A DNA stretch of 22,037 nucleotides from the IMG/VR virus record IMGVR_UViG_3300021373_001281, positions 1-22,037 of that record; one strand, given 5' to 3'. Shown piece after piece: positions 1 through 7,458 of the stretch. This stretch comes from a virus. Position 1 is the first letter of the stretch; the number at the start of each line of letters is the position of its first letter. The position numbers and the translations under genes are program-made. The notes beneath the pieces were generated by a model. The model did no database searches. It was not told the origin of the DNA and was given only the letters and a program-made list of their open reading frames with translations.

Positions 1-281
1 TCCTTTACTAGATCGGGTATTTTGTCGGAGTCTGTCAAATAACCATCAATATATAAATCAGATCGTGGAAATTGCAAAGACTGAGTTTCAATATATTTTA
101 TCCCGCGAAATGGTTGCTGTTCGAAATAATCCATCGACAAAATAAGCAACTGAGATTCGTCTCCGTATGTTCCGGAGATTGTAATATTACGATCGCCGCA
201 GTATTGAGTGAACTCGGCAGTCGTTACATAACTGTTTGCGTTTGCGACGATCGAGCCGTCTTCGACGATTATTGTTGCCAT
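1..281 (-). CDS. Putative head-completion/adaptor protein (DnaT_2-like), 3' end missing
   Basis: The reading frame starts at the ATG at 279-281, just 3 nt after the stop of the small upstream gene, and stays open to the window edge, so about 93 N-terminal residues are visible and the C-terminus is missing. The protein opens with an MATIIVEDGSIVANANSYVT-like segment. From memory this is the usual start of phage proteins filed as 'DnaT-like ssDNA-binding' (DnaT_2). Those genes typically sit right after the major capsid gene, and by position they act as head-tail adaptor or head-completion proteins rather than replication factors. The position here, two genes after the coat gene, fits the structural reading. 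The family assignment rests on the N-terminal pattern only; the structural role is inference from gene order. Confidence 0.6.
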   Translation of the reverse strand, partial: MATIIVEDGSIVANANSYVTTAEFTQYCGDRNITISGTYGDESQLLILSMDYFEQQPFRGIKYIETQSLQFPRSDLYIDGYLTDSDKIPDLVK

Positions 282-284
282 CGT

Positions 285-446
285 TTAGCTCTCCGATTTG
301 AGCTTTCGGGTTTTCTTTGGTGTTACTTTTGGCTTTGCCGCCTTCTTTTCACCGAACAACTTCATTGTCTTCGGATCAAAATCTGATTCGTTAATGATTA
401 TGCACTTTCCATCTCTGTCGATCTGAACTGTGGGTAATGGTTGCAT
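285..446 (-). CDS. Small lysine-rich protein between coat and adaptor genes
   Basis: A 53-residue frame from ATG (444-446) to TAA (285-287). An AAGGG ribosome-binding sequence precedes the ATG by about 8 nt. The N-terminal half is hydrophobic/acidic (MQPLPTVQIDRDG, then an isoleucine run), while the last 20 residues are very basic with KKAAKPK and PKKTRK patches. Small proteins of this kind between capsid and head-completion genes are common in phages and may be structural or decoration components, but I do not recognise this one. Support comes from the good ribosome-binding site, the snug fit between two head genes (the next ATG begins 3 nt after its stop) and the lack of any other frame in the gap. 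Function unknown. Confidence 0.7.
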   Translation of the reverse strand: MQPLPTVQIDRDGKCIIINESDFDPKTMKLFGEKKAAKPKVTPKKTRKLKSES

Positions 447-468
447 TTTTGTTTCCCTTTAAGGATAC

Positions 469-488
469 GGAGCGCCCGAAGACGCCCC
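469..488 (-). promoter_or_regulatory. UUCG-capped hairpin after the coat gene
   Basis: Ten bases beyond the coat stop codon, the minus-strand transcript can form an 8-bp stem (GGGGCGUC with GGCGCUCC, including two G-U pairs) closed by a C(UUCG)G tetraloop. No U tract follows, so it is not a standard intrinsic terminator. It could protect the coat mRNA 3' end, mark a processing site, or reduce readthrough into downstream genes. The fold is visible in sequence; the role is inference. Confidence 0.55.
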
Positions 489-498
489 GAAATCACTT

Positions 499-1629
499 TT
501 AACCAAGTAGAACAGCCATATGCTCTGGCTTGATGGCAGAAACACCCCAAGCAAGTGCAACTTCGAAATGAACTTGGCGATACTCTTTGTACATTGACAC
601 TTCGAACGTGATGCCGCTTCGCGGATCAGTCATCAACATAACGTCTTCAGCAAGATCGCCCTCAACTGGCCTTGCTGGAGCGCGAGTTACTAGAACGATT
701 GCGCTTCTGTTGAAAGCCATGTTTGCCGCGTAGTCGTTGCCGACAGTCATTGCAACGCCTGAAGCAACCGCTTCCTGTAATCCTGGCGCGGCGATTGTGA
801 CGTTGCCGCCAGATAATGCGCTAGTTACAAGATACTTGTTTGCGTCTCCAGCAAAAGTAACAACATCACCAGCAACAACAGTTCCGGTTCCGCCTGTTAG
901 TCCAATTACAGTTGCGTCTTTTGCTTGAATTCCATCGGTAACATAGCTTGAGCCAGTTCCTTTGGTATGAGCGTATGATTGAGCCGACTCTCGAATATCG
1001 AGTCCAGCAGTTGAAAGCATAACGCCCTGACGAAGCATTGAGTCATTGCCCTGAACATCAACGCGGCTTTGTAGACCAAGCATTGAAGCACCGGCCGCAG
1101 AACTAACAACTAGCTGGTTGTTTGTTAACGGAGCGCCGTTGTCCTTTAGAATTCTAAGAGAATTGGAAGCGTCGCTGAAATCGCCAGCAGTTCCGAACGG
1201 AGTTGTTCCAGCAGTGCCGAATGCGCGAGAAGCCTCAACGTACAAGCCAGCAAGATCTGCCTCAACTTCGTTGGTTAGAGTTCGCATCGCTTGAGCGAAT
1301 TGATTCTGGAGAAGACTGTTATATCCGCCGCCAGTGTTCAAACCGCGTTGCTCTTCTCCGTTGTAACGAATAGGAACGCCACGCGACTTCGAAATGCTCA
1401 AAGTCTTGTTTGTTACAGTCTGATCGCCAGTATCCGGCGCTTTCTGCGCTGGAGTGATGTCAGCCGCCGCAGATGCCGGAGCAACCGCGCTTCGAATGGT
1501 TTGTCCTTTGGCCGCACGCTCCGCATTCGCGTCGAGTGTTACCGCTGGTATCATTCCGACCAATTCACGCGAGACAGTGTCAAGCGCCTCATAAAGATCG
1601 GGAGTTAAGTTTGTTAATGTATTAGCCAT
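499..1629 (-). CDS. Major capsid protein, P22 coat (gp5)-like
   Basis: A 376-residue protein that builds the icosahedral head shell. The opening MANTLTNLTPDLYEALDTVS followed by ELVGMIP and, later, ISKSRGVPIRYNGEEQ matches my recollection of the P22 coat family, in which the N-arm precedes an HK97-type fold. It is somewhat shorter than P22 gp5 (about 430). Gly/Ala/Thr-rich stretches around residues 130-150 and 240-290 suggest beta-rich insertion-domain regions. It is encoded right after the scaffold gene, as is usual for procapsid assembly modules. The start ATG (1627-1629) follows a weak AGGT ribosome-binding sequence, so translation may depend partly on coupling or mRNA level. The order scaffold, coat, head completion supports the call; the finer family label is by pattern recognition. 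Confidence 0.9.
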   Translation of the reverse strand: MANTLTNLTPDLYEALDTVSRELVGMIPAVTLDANAERAAKGQTIRSAVAPASAAADITPAQKAPDTGDQTVTNKTLSISKSRGVPIRYNGEEQRGLNTGGGYNSLLQNQFAQAMRTLTNEVEADLAGLYVEASRAFGTAGTTPFGTAGDFSDASNSLRILKDNGAPLTNNQLVVSSAAGASMLGLQSRVDVQGNDSMLRQGVMLSTAGLDIRESAQSYAHTKGTGSSYVTDGIQAKDATVIGLTGGTGTVVAGDVVTFAGDANKYLVTSALSGGNVTIAAPGLQEAVASGVAMTVGNDYAANMAFNRSAIVLVTRAPARPVEGDLAEDVMLMTDPRSGITFEVSMYKEYRQVHFEVALAWGVSAIKPEHMAVLLG

Positions 1630-1645
1630 GTTTTTTACCTATAGA

Positions 1646-2317
1646 TTAGTCTGAGATGATGCCGCCGTCTTTAATGAACTGCATCTTTTTAGATGCCGCC
1701 ATATTATCAAAGTCGGCTCGATTAAGTGATTTCGTGGCCCCGCCACTAGCAGAACTCGTCGCACCTCCCCCAGAGGCCGATGAGCCGTCAACCAAAAACG
1801 GATATTCCTTTGCGAGATGGTCCATTAATGCCGAAGAATCAACTTCCATTCCGCCGACCAAGAATTGAACCTTATCGCCATCATGCCGAGCATACTTTGA
1901 AGCATAGTCGGCAAGAACTTCCGCTCTCTTGGCGTCTGATTTCGCTAGATGCGAACCAATACCGTGAGCGGCGATATTAATGTCTTTTTGTTGGATCTTT
2001 GTCGTGAACTCTTGCAACTCCTTGTCCTTCTCGGCAAGTTGGGCCTGTGCTTGTTCCCATAGATTTTTAAATTCGCCCTTTTCTTGAGCTGTGCTGACCT
2101 CTTGTTGCTGTTTCTGCGACTCTAATTCTTTTGCGCGTCGCTTTGCGTCTTTCGCTTCGTCCATTAACTGCTGAACTTTTACTTTGAGACCGCTGGTATC
2201 CTCTGGTTCGGGAATGCCTTCGACTCGCAAGATATACCGATCACCTTCCTGTTTGTAAAGTTCTTGAACTGATTCGTCGATTTCGTTTATATCTTCGACC
2301 GCGTATTGTAACCCCAT
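1646..2317 (-). CDS. Capsid scaffolding protein
   Basis: A 223-residue internal scaffold expected to guide coat assembly and then leave the procapsid. Residues about 43-112 are highly charged (many K, E, Q) and predicted alpha-helical/coiled coil, the usual scaffold signature. A Gly/Ser/Ala-rich linker lies at about 178-194, and a short basic C-terminal helical segment at 198-220 (ADFDNMAASKKMQFIKDGG) resembles coat-binding tails of other scaffolds. It sits immediately upstream of the coat gene, 16 nt apart. The start ATG (2315-2317) follows a leader with two GGG-loop hairpins, the second of which holds the only purine-rich ribosome-binding sequence (GGGG, about 10 nt upstream), so translation may be structure-controlled. 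No protease gene or protease motif is visible nearby, so scaffold release may be non-proteolytic as in P22; that is inference. Confidence 0.85.
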   Translation of the reverse strand: MGLQYAVEDINEIDESVQELYKQEGDRYILRVEGIPEPEDTSGLKVKVQQLMDEAKDAKRRAKELESQKQQQEVSTAQEKGEFKNLWEQAQAQLAEKDKELQEFTTKIQQKDINIAAHGIGSHLAKSDAKRAEVLADYASKYARHDGDKVQFLVGGMEVDSSALMDHLAKEYPFLVDGSSASGGGATSSASGGATKSLNRADFDNMAASKKMQFIKDGGIISD

Positions 2318-2321
2318 TGTG

Positions 2322-2353
2322 TTGTACCCCGTACAATTATGTCACCCCGTGAC
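2322..2353 (-). promoter_or_regulatory. Tandem GGG-loop hairpins in the scaffold mRNA leader
   Basis: On the minus strand two perfect inverted repeats with the same 3-nt loop lie back to back: GUCAC-GGG-GUGAC (2341-2353) and UUGUAC-GGG-GUACAA (2322-2336), separated by 4 nt. Both present the sequence ACGGGGU. The second contains the likely ribosome-binding GGGG for the scaffold ATG at 2315-2317. If the promoter at 2363-2368 is real, the first stem starts within a few nucleotides of the RNA 5' end. Possible roles are a translational operator, a 5' stabilising structure, or a DNA operator. Confidence 0.6.
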
Positions 2354-2362
2354 GTTTCGCCG

Positions 2363-2390
2363 ATTATATCACTTTTTGGTAAAAGTAAAC
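2363..2390 (-). promoter_or_regulatory. Sigma70-type extended -10 promoter for scaffold-coat genes
   Basis: Minus-strand TATAAT (2363-2368) is preceded by TGA, giving the extended TGnTATAAT form. A weak -35 (TTTACT at 2384-2389 or GTTTAC at 2385-2390) lies 15-16 nt upstream. The predicted start is around 2356, giving a leader of about 40 nt made almost entirely of the two hairpins. It lies in the only gap between the morphogenesis block and the scaffold gene, where high expression of scaffold and coat would be needed. Confidence 0.65.
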
Positions 2391-2405
2391 ACAATCGACC
2401 CGTTT

Positions 2406-2597
2406 TTACTTGACATCGTTTTCCGGCGTTATGTCATAAAGATCTTTTAAGATACCGAGAACGCCTTTTTCGAGTTTTGGAAATTCTTCTGCAATCTCTA
2501 GCGCATCATCGAGCGAATAATAAACATCTGAAATCGTATCTTCTGGATCTAATATATCAAGATCCGAAATCTTTGAATTGTTTGGCGTATTCTGCAT
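2406..2597 (-). CDS. Small acidic protein, unknown function
   Basis: A 63-residue, strongly acidic protein (many D and E, few basic residues) with an ILDPEDTISDVYYSLDDALE-type helical stretch. The ATG is preceded by a good GGGGGA ribosome-binding sequence about 8 nt away. The first 41 nt overlap the end of the MuF-peptidase gene, suggesting translational coupling. Acidic small proteins next to toxin-like or peptidase-bearing head proteins could be partners or inhibitors, but nothing in this sequence proves that. I do not recognise the family. Confidence 0.7.
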   Translation of the reverse strand: MQNTPNNSKISDLDILDPEDTISDVYYSLDDALEIAEEFPKLEKGVLGILKDLYDITPENDVK

Positions 2598-4416
2598 TTA
2601 TCAAATCCCCCATCTGTTTCGCCAATGGTCTCGGCGTTGGATTGTTAATATATTCGGCCCAGCTCTCAGCGATGAACTCGGCGATATTCTTGTTTCCGTA
2701 CCGACTCAGAACTTCGCCCATATTCTCCCTATTTTCCCTAAACAACTTCTGAAGTTCCGGGTTCTTGCTTAATTTGAGCATATAGTCGATCTGGTGACCG
2801 ATCTCGTGATCCATTACTGATCGAAGAGTAGCGGTTCCTTCTGGATGCCATTTGCTGGCGACATCATTCTTTAGCCCTTCTTTAAATTGATCGACCGCTG
2901 ATCTTTTGCCCCATTTTTCGTTGTAAGCAATCCCGTCAACGTCTTTGAAGAAATCAGCCGCTATTCCGCGATTTTTATCTCTAGCGAATGCGTAAGTCCT
3001 CCCCGACGTTTTTGTTTTCTTTGCGTATTTTTTAGCCATTGCATATTTTTCTGCTGGACTTTTATTGGGGTGCATTGCTCTAATTTGAAAAAGAGTATAT
3101 TCAAAAGTTCCTTTATTCCATAATCTTCCGTTTTCTTGAGCTGATCCAATAAAACTCATTCTTCCCTTTAGTGCTGGCATTCGTTCGATATTCTCAAGCA
3201 TAGATTTATTCATCTCGTTGGCTACTTCTATATCTAGCTTTCCGAATTTAGCAACTCGCGCCAGACCGTTGTCGATAGCATACTTTTCTGCTTCTTTTAT
3301 AGTCTTCGCTGAAGCAAACTTCTTCTTCTGATCTGGAATCTTGGATTTTCCTGGCGACTTCACACGACTGACCACTTTCGGTTTTTTGCGAACCTTTGTT
3401 GCTCCATCAAGAATTCGAAGTTGCTTGAGAGATACCGGATTGCCATTAGCATCAACGAAATCGTCGAGACTGATCTTTCCAGCATCAAACAAAGCCGCTC
3501 TCTCTTTGCCGAGAACCTGAACCCTGAAATCTTTTGGCTGATCTTTCAACCAACCGCTATAAGTTCGCTTTGCTGATACTGGCCCGTCCATGCTGGCCCG
3601 AGTTCCTTCAAGCCCTTCTTTTTGGAATCGATCATCTAGCGCCGGAACGCGGAGACTTCTGCAATTCCAATGTCGCGGAGTCTGCGGCGGCTCATCAAAC
3701 CCGAGAATCTTGCCATCCAAAGCCGCGCATCCGAGCGTTGTCCGGCCATCCAGCACCGAAACGTACTCTTCGCCCTTCAGAATATCGTTGTTAGCTCGAT
3801 TCACTGCGGATCTGGCCTCTGAGCTTATATGGTTAACGCTAGTTCGAACCAGTGCTTCAGCTTGCCGCTTGTGTTTATTGGTAGTTCTAACAATCTCGCC
3901 AGTAAGTTGTTGGACGGTTGCGCCATCAACCATTCCGCGCTGGATCGTTCTGGTGACTTCTGCGGCTTTATCTGTCGAGAACTGAGTAACCGCTTGGTTC
4001 AGCGTCAAAGATTGAATCACGCTTCCCTGCTTGCCGCTTACAGCTAACTGCATCGGCTTCTGCGTTACCAGAGATCGGAGTTGCTCGGATGCCGGAAGTG
4101 TTACTTCAGCAGTCGACGCCGCGTTCAATGTCTTAACCGCGAACTCTGCTTCGTACTCTGCGAACTCGGAAGCGTTCTTTGTAAGATCGCCGCCGAGCTT
4201 TTGGAGAGCATCTTTCTGCAAATCAACAATCTGATCGAGTTTTCTTGTTAATGATCGGGTTTGCGTTAAATCCTGAATACCATCTAAGCGTTCAATTATC
4301 TCTTTCTGAGCGCCGTCGAGATACTTGACCAAATCCTTAACTTGGCCTCCCGCGTATCTCTGGACGTAAATTTGATGCCTTACACCGGCATTTAGCAGAT
4401 AATTGTTCGCACTCAT
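2557..4416 (-). CDS. MuF/SPP1 gp7-like head morphogenesis protein fused to a zincin-like peptidase
   Basis: A 619-residue, two-part minor head protein. Residues about 180-260 carry the MuF (phage Mu F/SPP1 gp7) hallmark: an ALVRTSVNHISSEAR helix, then VLDGRTTLGCAALDGK and PPQTPRHWNCRS with paired cysteines (C230, C252). Such proteins join the portal and are packaged in the head. A lysine-rich linker (340-370) leads to a second domain. Near the C-terminus lies HEIGH (537-541) followed by a glutamate-rich AEFIAESWAEY helix at 579-589; HExxH plus a downstream Glu (E580, E584 or E588) is the zinc site of zincin metallopeptidases. MuF proteins with C-terminal enzymatic or toxin domains are known, so this domain may act inside the head or enter the host with DNA. 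The ATG abuts the portal stop. MuF confidence is high; peptidase activity is inferred from the motif. Confidence 0.85.
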   Translation of the reverse strand: MSANNYLLNAGVRHQIYVQRYAGGQVKDLVKYLDGAQKEIIERLDGIQDLTQTRSLTRKLDQIVDLQKDALQKLGGDLTKNASEFAEYEAEFAVKTLNAASTAEVTLPASEQLRSLVTQKPMQLAVSGKQGSVIQSLTLNQAVTQFSTDKAAEVTRTIQRGMVDGATVQQLTGEIVRTTNKHKRQAEALVRTSVNHISSEARSAVNRANNDILKGEEYVSVLDGRTTLGCAALDGKILGFDEPPQTPRHWNCRSLRVPALDDRFQKEGLEGTRASMDGPVSAKRTYSGWLKDQPKDFRVQVLGKERAALFDAGKISLDDFVDANGNPVSLKQLRILDGATKVRKKPKVVSRVKSPGKSKIPDQKKKFASAKTIKEAEKYAIDNGLARVAKFGKLDIEVANEMNKSMLENIERMPALKGRMSFIGSAQENGRLWNKGTFEYTLFQIRAMHPNKSPAEKYAMAKKYAKKTKTSGRTYAFARDKNRGIAADFFKDVDGIAYNEKWGKRSAVDQFKEGLKNDVASKWHPEGTATLRSVMDHEIGHQIDYMLKLSKNPELQKLFRENRENMGEVLSRYGNKNIAEFIAESWAEYINNPTPRPLAKQMGDLINAEYAKQFKDFGS

Positions 4417-5787
4417 TTAGATCGGCGATTCCTGAGTTATGTCCGAGATAATATCTTCCGGCGTTCCTTCAGATTGTATCCATCCGGCATCGATAAGCCG
4501 TCGGATTATGTCGATCTTCGGCATTACTCCGGCGTCATTACCCTGAATCATCGCCATAATTTCCTGTGGCGCAATTGTGTCTGCGTAGAAGTCGCTATTC
4601 AGAGAGAAAGTGATCTCTGCTTCAGAATCCGCAATAAACGCCCGACAATCAGCAAGAACCGAAGAAAATGATTCGTCCATGTTACCGACCAAAGTATCGA
4701 GCATCGAGTTTTCTGAGGTTGCTTGAATTCGCGCTTCTTCCGCAGTTCTTTGTCCGGTCTTGGTTATGATCTTCGCGCCGATCTGAACCATGATCTGCTC
4801 TTTGTGCGTCATCTCTGCACCGATAGCACTAGCGGCATTTAACTGCAAAAGCTCCGCCTTCCCGCCCTCTGATAACACTAGACCAGAGTTTTCGCCAACT
4901 GTAATCCCGCCAGGATTTGCTGATTGAAATGCTTCTGGACTCATATCTGTGGAAACAACCAGAGTTCCGCCACCATGAACCGAGAGATTATTCTCTTGAT
5001 CTGCCGAGTTCCGGAAATGCCCAATATTTACTGTCGCAATATCATAAAGAACTGGCTCGTCGACGTCTGGCATATTGTCCCGTGAACCAATGAAGTGAAA
5101 CGGAATATAATCAAACGGTTTTCCATTAGATCCGCGAATCGTGATTTCCTCAGTAATCGGATCGCAACTCTCATCATAAAGTTGCTGTGTATATTCTTTG
5201 TTATCCTTTAGCCTGAGAACTCTGTATCGATCGACATAATCCCAAGTGAACTCATCATAATGAACTGGTGCATTCTCTTTCAGAACTATCATTCCCAACT
5301 GTCGACGGCCATTAATAACGTGAACGTGCCAGTTGATAATTGATTCCGCTGTATAAGTCGCGATATGCGGTTGCAACTGCATAGAACGAACTTGCTCAAT
5401 AGTAAGAGACTCGTCAACCATCGGATAATCAGCTAACAAACCAAATCGGCCGGTCTCCATTACTTCATCTGCCGCCAACTTCGCGACCTGAACCAATGAC
5501 TGGCCAGAACCGTCAGCATTTTCAAGCATGAAATCCATATCTGGCGGAAGCTCTATTCGTGGCGGCAATCGGAAGATCGCACCCTTCAAACCTTCGCGAG
5601 TTCGGCCCGTGTAGTTTGTATATATCGCTTTCTGGACGCGATTATAATATTGATCTTGCTCTTCTTGAGTGCGACGCGGAATATAATCTCTGGCATCTTC
5701 GAAACTCAGACCATTGGCCGCGTTTCGAGTTAACTTCCATTTGTTTAGATTCTTGTCGTACTCAGCATTAGTTTCTGAACATGGCAT
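4417..5787 (-). CDS. Portal protein (DUF4055-like)
   Basis: A 456-residue protein expected to form the dodecameric DNA-entry ring at one head vertex, bound by terminase during packaging. The pattern GLKGAIFRLPPRIELPPDM, a long helical middle, and TGRFGLLADYPM fit the DUF4055 family, which I associate with portal-like proteins. The order small terminase, large terminase, portal, MuF protein is classic and independently supports the role. The ATG (5785-5787) has an AAGGTGA ribosome-binding sequence about 5-6 nt upstream, and the stop is immediately followed by the ATG of the MuF gene. Confidence 0.85.
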   Translation of the reverse strand: MPCSETNAEYDKNLNKWKLTRNAANGLSFEDARDYIPRRTQEEQDQYYNRVQKAIYTNYTGRTREGLKGAIFRLPPRIELPPDMDFMLENADGSGQSLVQVAKLAADEVMETGRFGLLADYPMVDESLTIEQVRSMQLQPHIATYTAESIINWHVHVINGRRQLGMIVLKENAPVHYDEFTWDYVDRYRVLRLKDNKEYTQQLYDESCDPITEEITIRGSNGKPFDYIPFHFIGSRDNMPDVDEPVLYDIATVNIGHFRNSADQENNLSVHGGGTLVVSTDMSPEAFQSANPGGITVGENSGLVLSEGGKAELLQLNAASAIGAEMTHKEQIMVQIGAKIITKTGQRTAEEARIQATSENSMLDTLVGNMDESFSSVLADCRAFIADSEAEITFSLNSDFYADTIAPQEIMAMIQGNDAGVMPKIDIIRRLIDAGWIQSEGTPEDIISDITQESPI

Positions 5788-5798
5788 AATGTCACCTT

Positions 5799-7037
5799 TT
5801 ATATGCTGAAGTTTATTGGTATATGAGCCATCGGTTTGACGATTGGCATTTCGTAAGCGATCGGATACGTTGCCGCATCAATCGCATGGTCTAATCCTGA
5901 ACTCTTATCTGGCATCCCGTTTTTGTCATACGCTAATTGCTCAAAAGACTCTGATAATGATTTGCATTTTAACGCATTAACAAAGAGCAAACCATTTTCG
6001 AAAGATGCGTTCGTGGCCATTACCCTGTCCTTTATCGCTGGGTTTGACTTCTTCGCCCTGACAGCGAACCCTGCTTGCTCGATTAAAGCGATGTCGGAAG
6101 TGCTGGCATTGACAGTCTTCCGCGCTCGTCCTGAAGCATCTGGATAAATGGTTATATAGTGATCTTGGTATCTTTCGAGAATGACTCGAATCATATCTGG
6201 CGTATCGTACATATCAATCAACTCATCGACTGCGTGCCATTCTTCGCCTCTCTGAACATAAACGATCGCGCATTGCTGGGTTACGTTGAAATCGCATCCG
6301 ATAAACAGCGGCTCGCCATCTTGAATTGTTTCCTGGGAGTCGCATTCGTGCCGAGAATAACCGCAATAAACCGAACCCTGCGTAAGATTGACGAACTGCC
6401 CGTCCAGATAAGCCGTCAGCAGTTGCTCGGGATATATATCGCGCAGTGAATCAATGTAACCATCTGGGAGATGCGGATTTGAGTCTGTCGGCGCTTGAAT
6501 GATCTCGTAACCCTTCGCTGGATCTTTCTTCCAAGCGTCATAAACAAAGCGAAATCCTTCTGGCGTTGTCGTAACTCCGATCGTGTTCGGCTTGCCCGAT
6601 GGCTTAGTTTGACGATTTCTTGCGATAACTTGCCGCCAAACGTGCGCCGCGTTCGTCTTATTCAGTGTATCCAGTTCGTCAATATCGGCGTCGGCGTGTT
6701 CATATCCAACAATTCGATTGGGGTTCTCCATCGATCGAAAGATAATGGATCCGTATCCCTGAATGGTGATCTGGTTGATTGGCGTCTTTTGTAATCGATA
6801 TGGTAATCCCATCGCTGTGAGTATTTCTTCGAATCGCGGCCAAGCGATAACGCGAATGAGATCATAAGTCGGTTCGTAAAATCCGCGACTTGTTCCTGGA
6901 TTGGAAATTAAACCAAAAATCGACCGCAAAATGGCCGCTTCCGTCTTACCAGCGCCGAATCCAGCAACAAGCGCCGGAAATCGAGCCTCAGAGACCATAT
7001 AGTTGTACTGCGGCAGTGTTGGCTTAATCTGCGCCAT
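5799..7037 (-). CDS. terL: Terminase large subunit (ATPase/nuclease)
   Basis: A 412-residue DNA-packaging motor. The N-terminal ATPase has a Walker A loop GFGAGKT (26-32), a Walker B strand ending IDE with D120-E121, and a coupling motif GVTTTPEG (154-161). The C-terminal RNase H-like nuclease shows the expected acidic residues: D249 in FIGCDF, D300 in IYPD and D383/D387 in GLDHAIDA. It is a little shorter than many large terminases (often 450-550) but all core motifs are present. Its first codons overlap the small terminase gene by 14 nt, which suggests coupled translation and a stable ratio of the two subunits. Packaging strategy (headful or site-specific) cannot be read from the window. 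Confidence 0.95.
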   Translation of the reverse strand: MAQIKPTLPQYNYMVSEARFPALVAGFGAGKTEAAILRSIFGLISNPGTSRGFYEPTYDLIRVIAWPRFEEILTAMGLPYRLQKTPINQITIQGYGSIIFRSMENPNRIVGYEHADADIDELDTLNKTNAAHVWRQVIARNRQTKPSGKPNTIGVTTTPEGFRFVYDAWKKDPAKGYEIIQAPTDSNPHLPDGYIDSLRDIYPEQLLTAYLDGQFVNLTQGSVYCGYSRHECDSQETIQDGEPLFIGCDFNVTQQCAIVYVQRGEEWHAVDELIDMYDTPDMIRVILERYQDHYITIYPDASGRARKTVNASTSDIALIEQAGFAVRAKKSNPAIKDRVMATNASFENGLLFVNALKCKSLSESFEQLAYDKNGMPDKSSGLDHAIDAATYPIAYEMPIVKPMAHIPINFSI

Positions 7038-7392
7038 CTGGCTTTACTATCTGGAGAGTAATATTGCTGTTGGTCTGATCGTTATCTGTCTCGCGCCATC
7101 CGGCTTGAGTTTTCAGATAAAAGATTGCCGCTGAAGTGTTGCCATCTTCCGCTTGCATAACGAGAGACTGGCCCATTCGATTGATCGCTTTGGCCTTTCC
7201 CCTTTTATAAGCATCACTTACTTCTTCTTGACGGCCTTCGATCTCTCTGAATGTTGTCTCAGAGACACCCATATAATCGGCAGTTTGTTTTTTGGATAGA
7301 ACAGCGGCCAGAGCTTCGACCTGTGCGACTTCAGTATTAGTAAACTTAATAAGAGGACGGCCGCCGCCATCTCCCTGATTTCCTTTTTTCAT
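7024..7392 (-). CDS. terS: Terminase small subunit
   Basis: A 122-residue protein that would recognise the packaging site and load the large subunit. A helix-turn-helix-like region spans about 20-55 (VEALAAVLSKKQTADYMGVS, then ETTFREIEGR), followed by a basic helix (DAYKRGKAKAINRM) and a segment SAAIFYLKTQAGWRET. The last pattern is frequent in small terminases of this type. The ATG (7390-7392) follows GGGG at good spacing. It lies directly upstream of and overlaps the large subunit gene. Confidence 0.88.
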   Translation of the reverse strand: MKKGNQGDGGGRPLIKFTNTEVAQVEALAAVLSKKQTADYMGVSETTFREIEGRQEEVSDAYKRGKAKAINRMGQSLVMQAEDGNTSAAIFYLKTQAGWRETDNDQTNSNITLQIVKPDGAD

Positions 7393-7410
7393 TTGACGCC
7401 CCGCGTTTAT

Positions 7411-7438
7411 GATAGCGACACCCCAAGCATCGCCTATC
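7411..7438 (-). promoter_or_regulatory. Bulged hairpin upstream of terminase genes
   Basis: Minus-strand GATAG-G-CGA (7430-7438) pairs with TCGCTATC (7411-7418), 8 bp with one bulged G and an 11-nt loop. A start from the nearby -10 would fall near 7435, cutting into the 5' arm, so the full hairpin would form only on readthrough transcripts from the methyltransferase side. It may act as a DNA operator or RNA element; role not determined. Confidence 0.4.
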
Positions 7439-7441
7439 GCG

Positions 7442-7450
7442 AGTATACCA
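7442..7450 (-). promoter_or_regulatory. Extended -10 promoter for the packaging/head genes
   Basis: Minus-strand TGG-TATACT: a -10 hexamer with one mismatch at 7442-7447 preceded by the TG of an extended -10. No good -35 is visible at the usual distance. It is in the short gap between the methyltransferase stop and the small terminase start, so it would drive the terminase and head genes. Confidence 0.45.
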
Positions 7451-7458
7451 CAAAAACG

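Noticed and set aside
2341-2353. Intrinsic terminator before the scaffold gene
   Set aside because: The short stems have no T tract on either strand and lie in a leader after a promoter.
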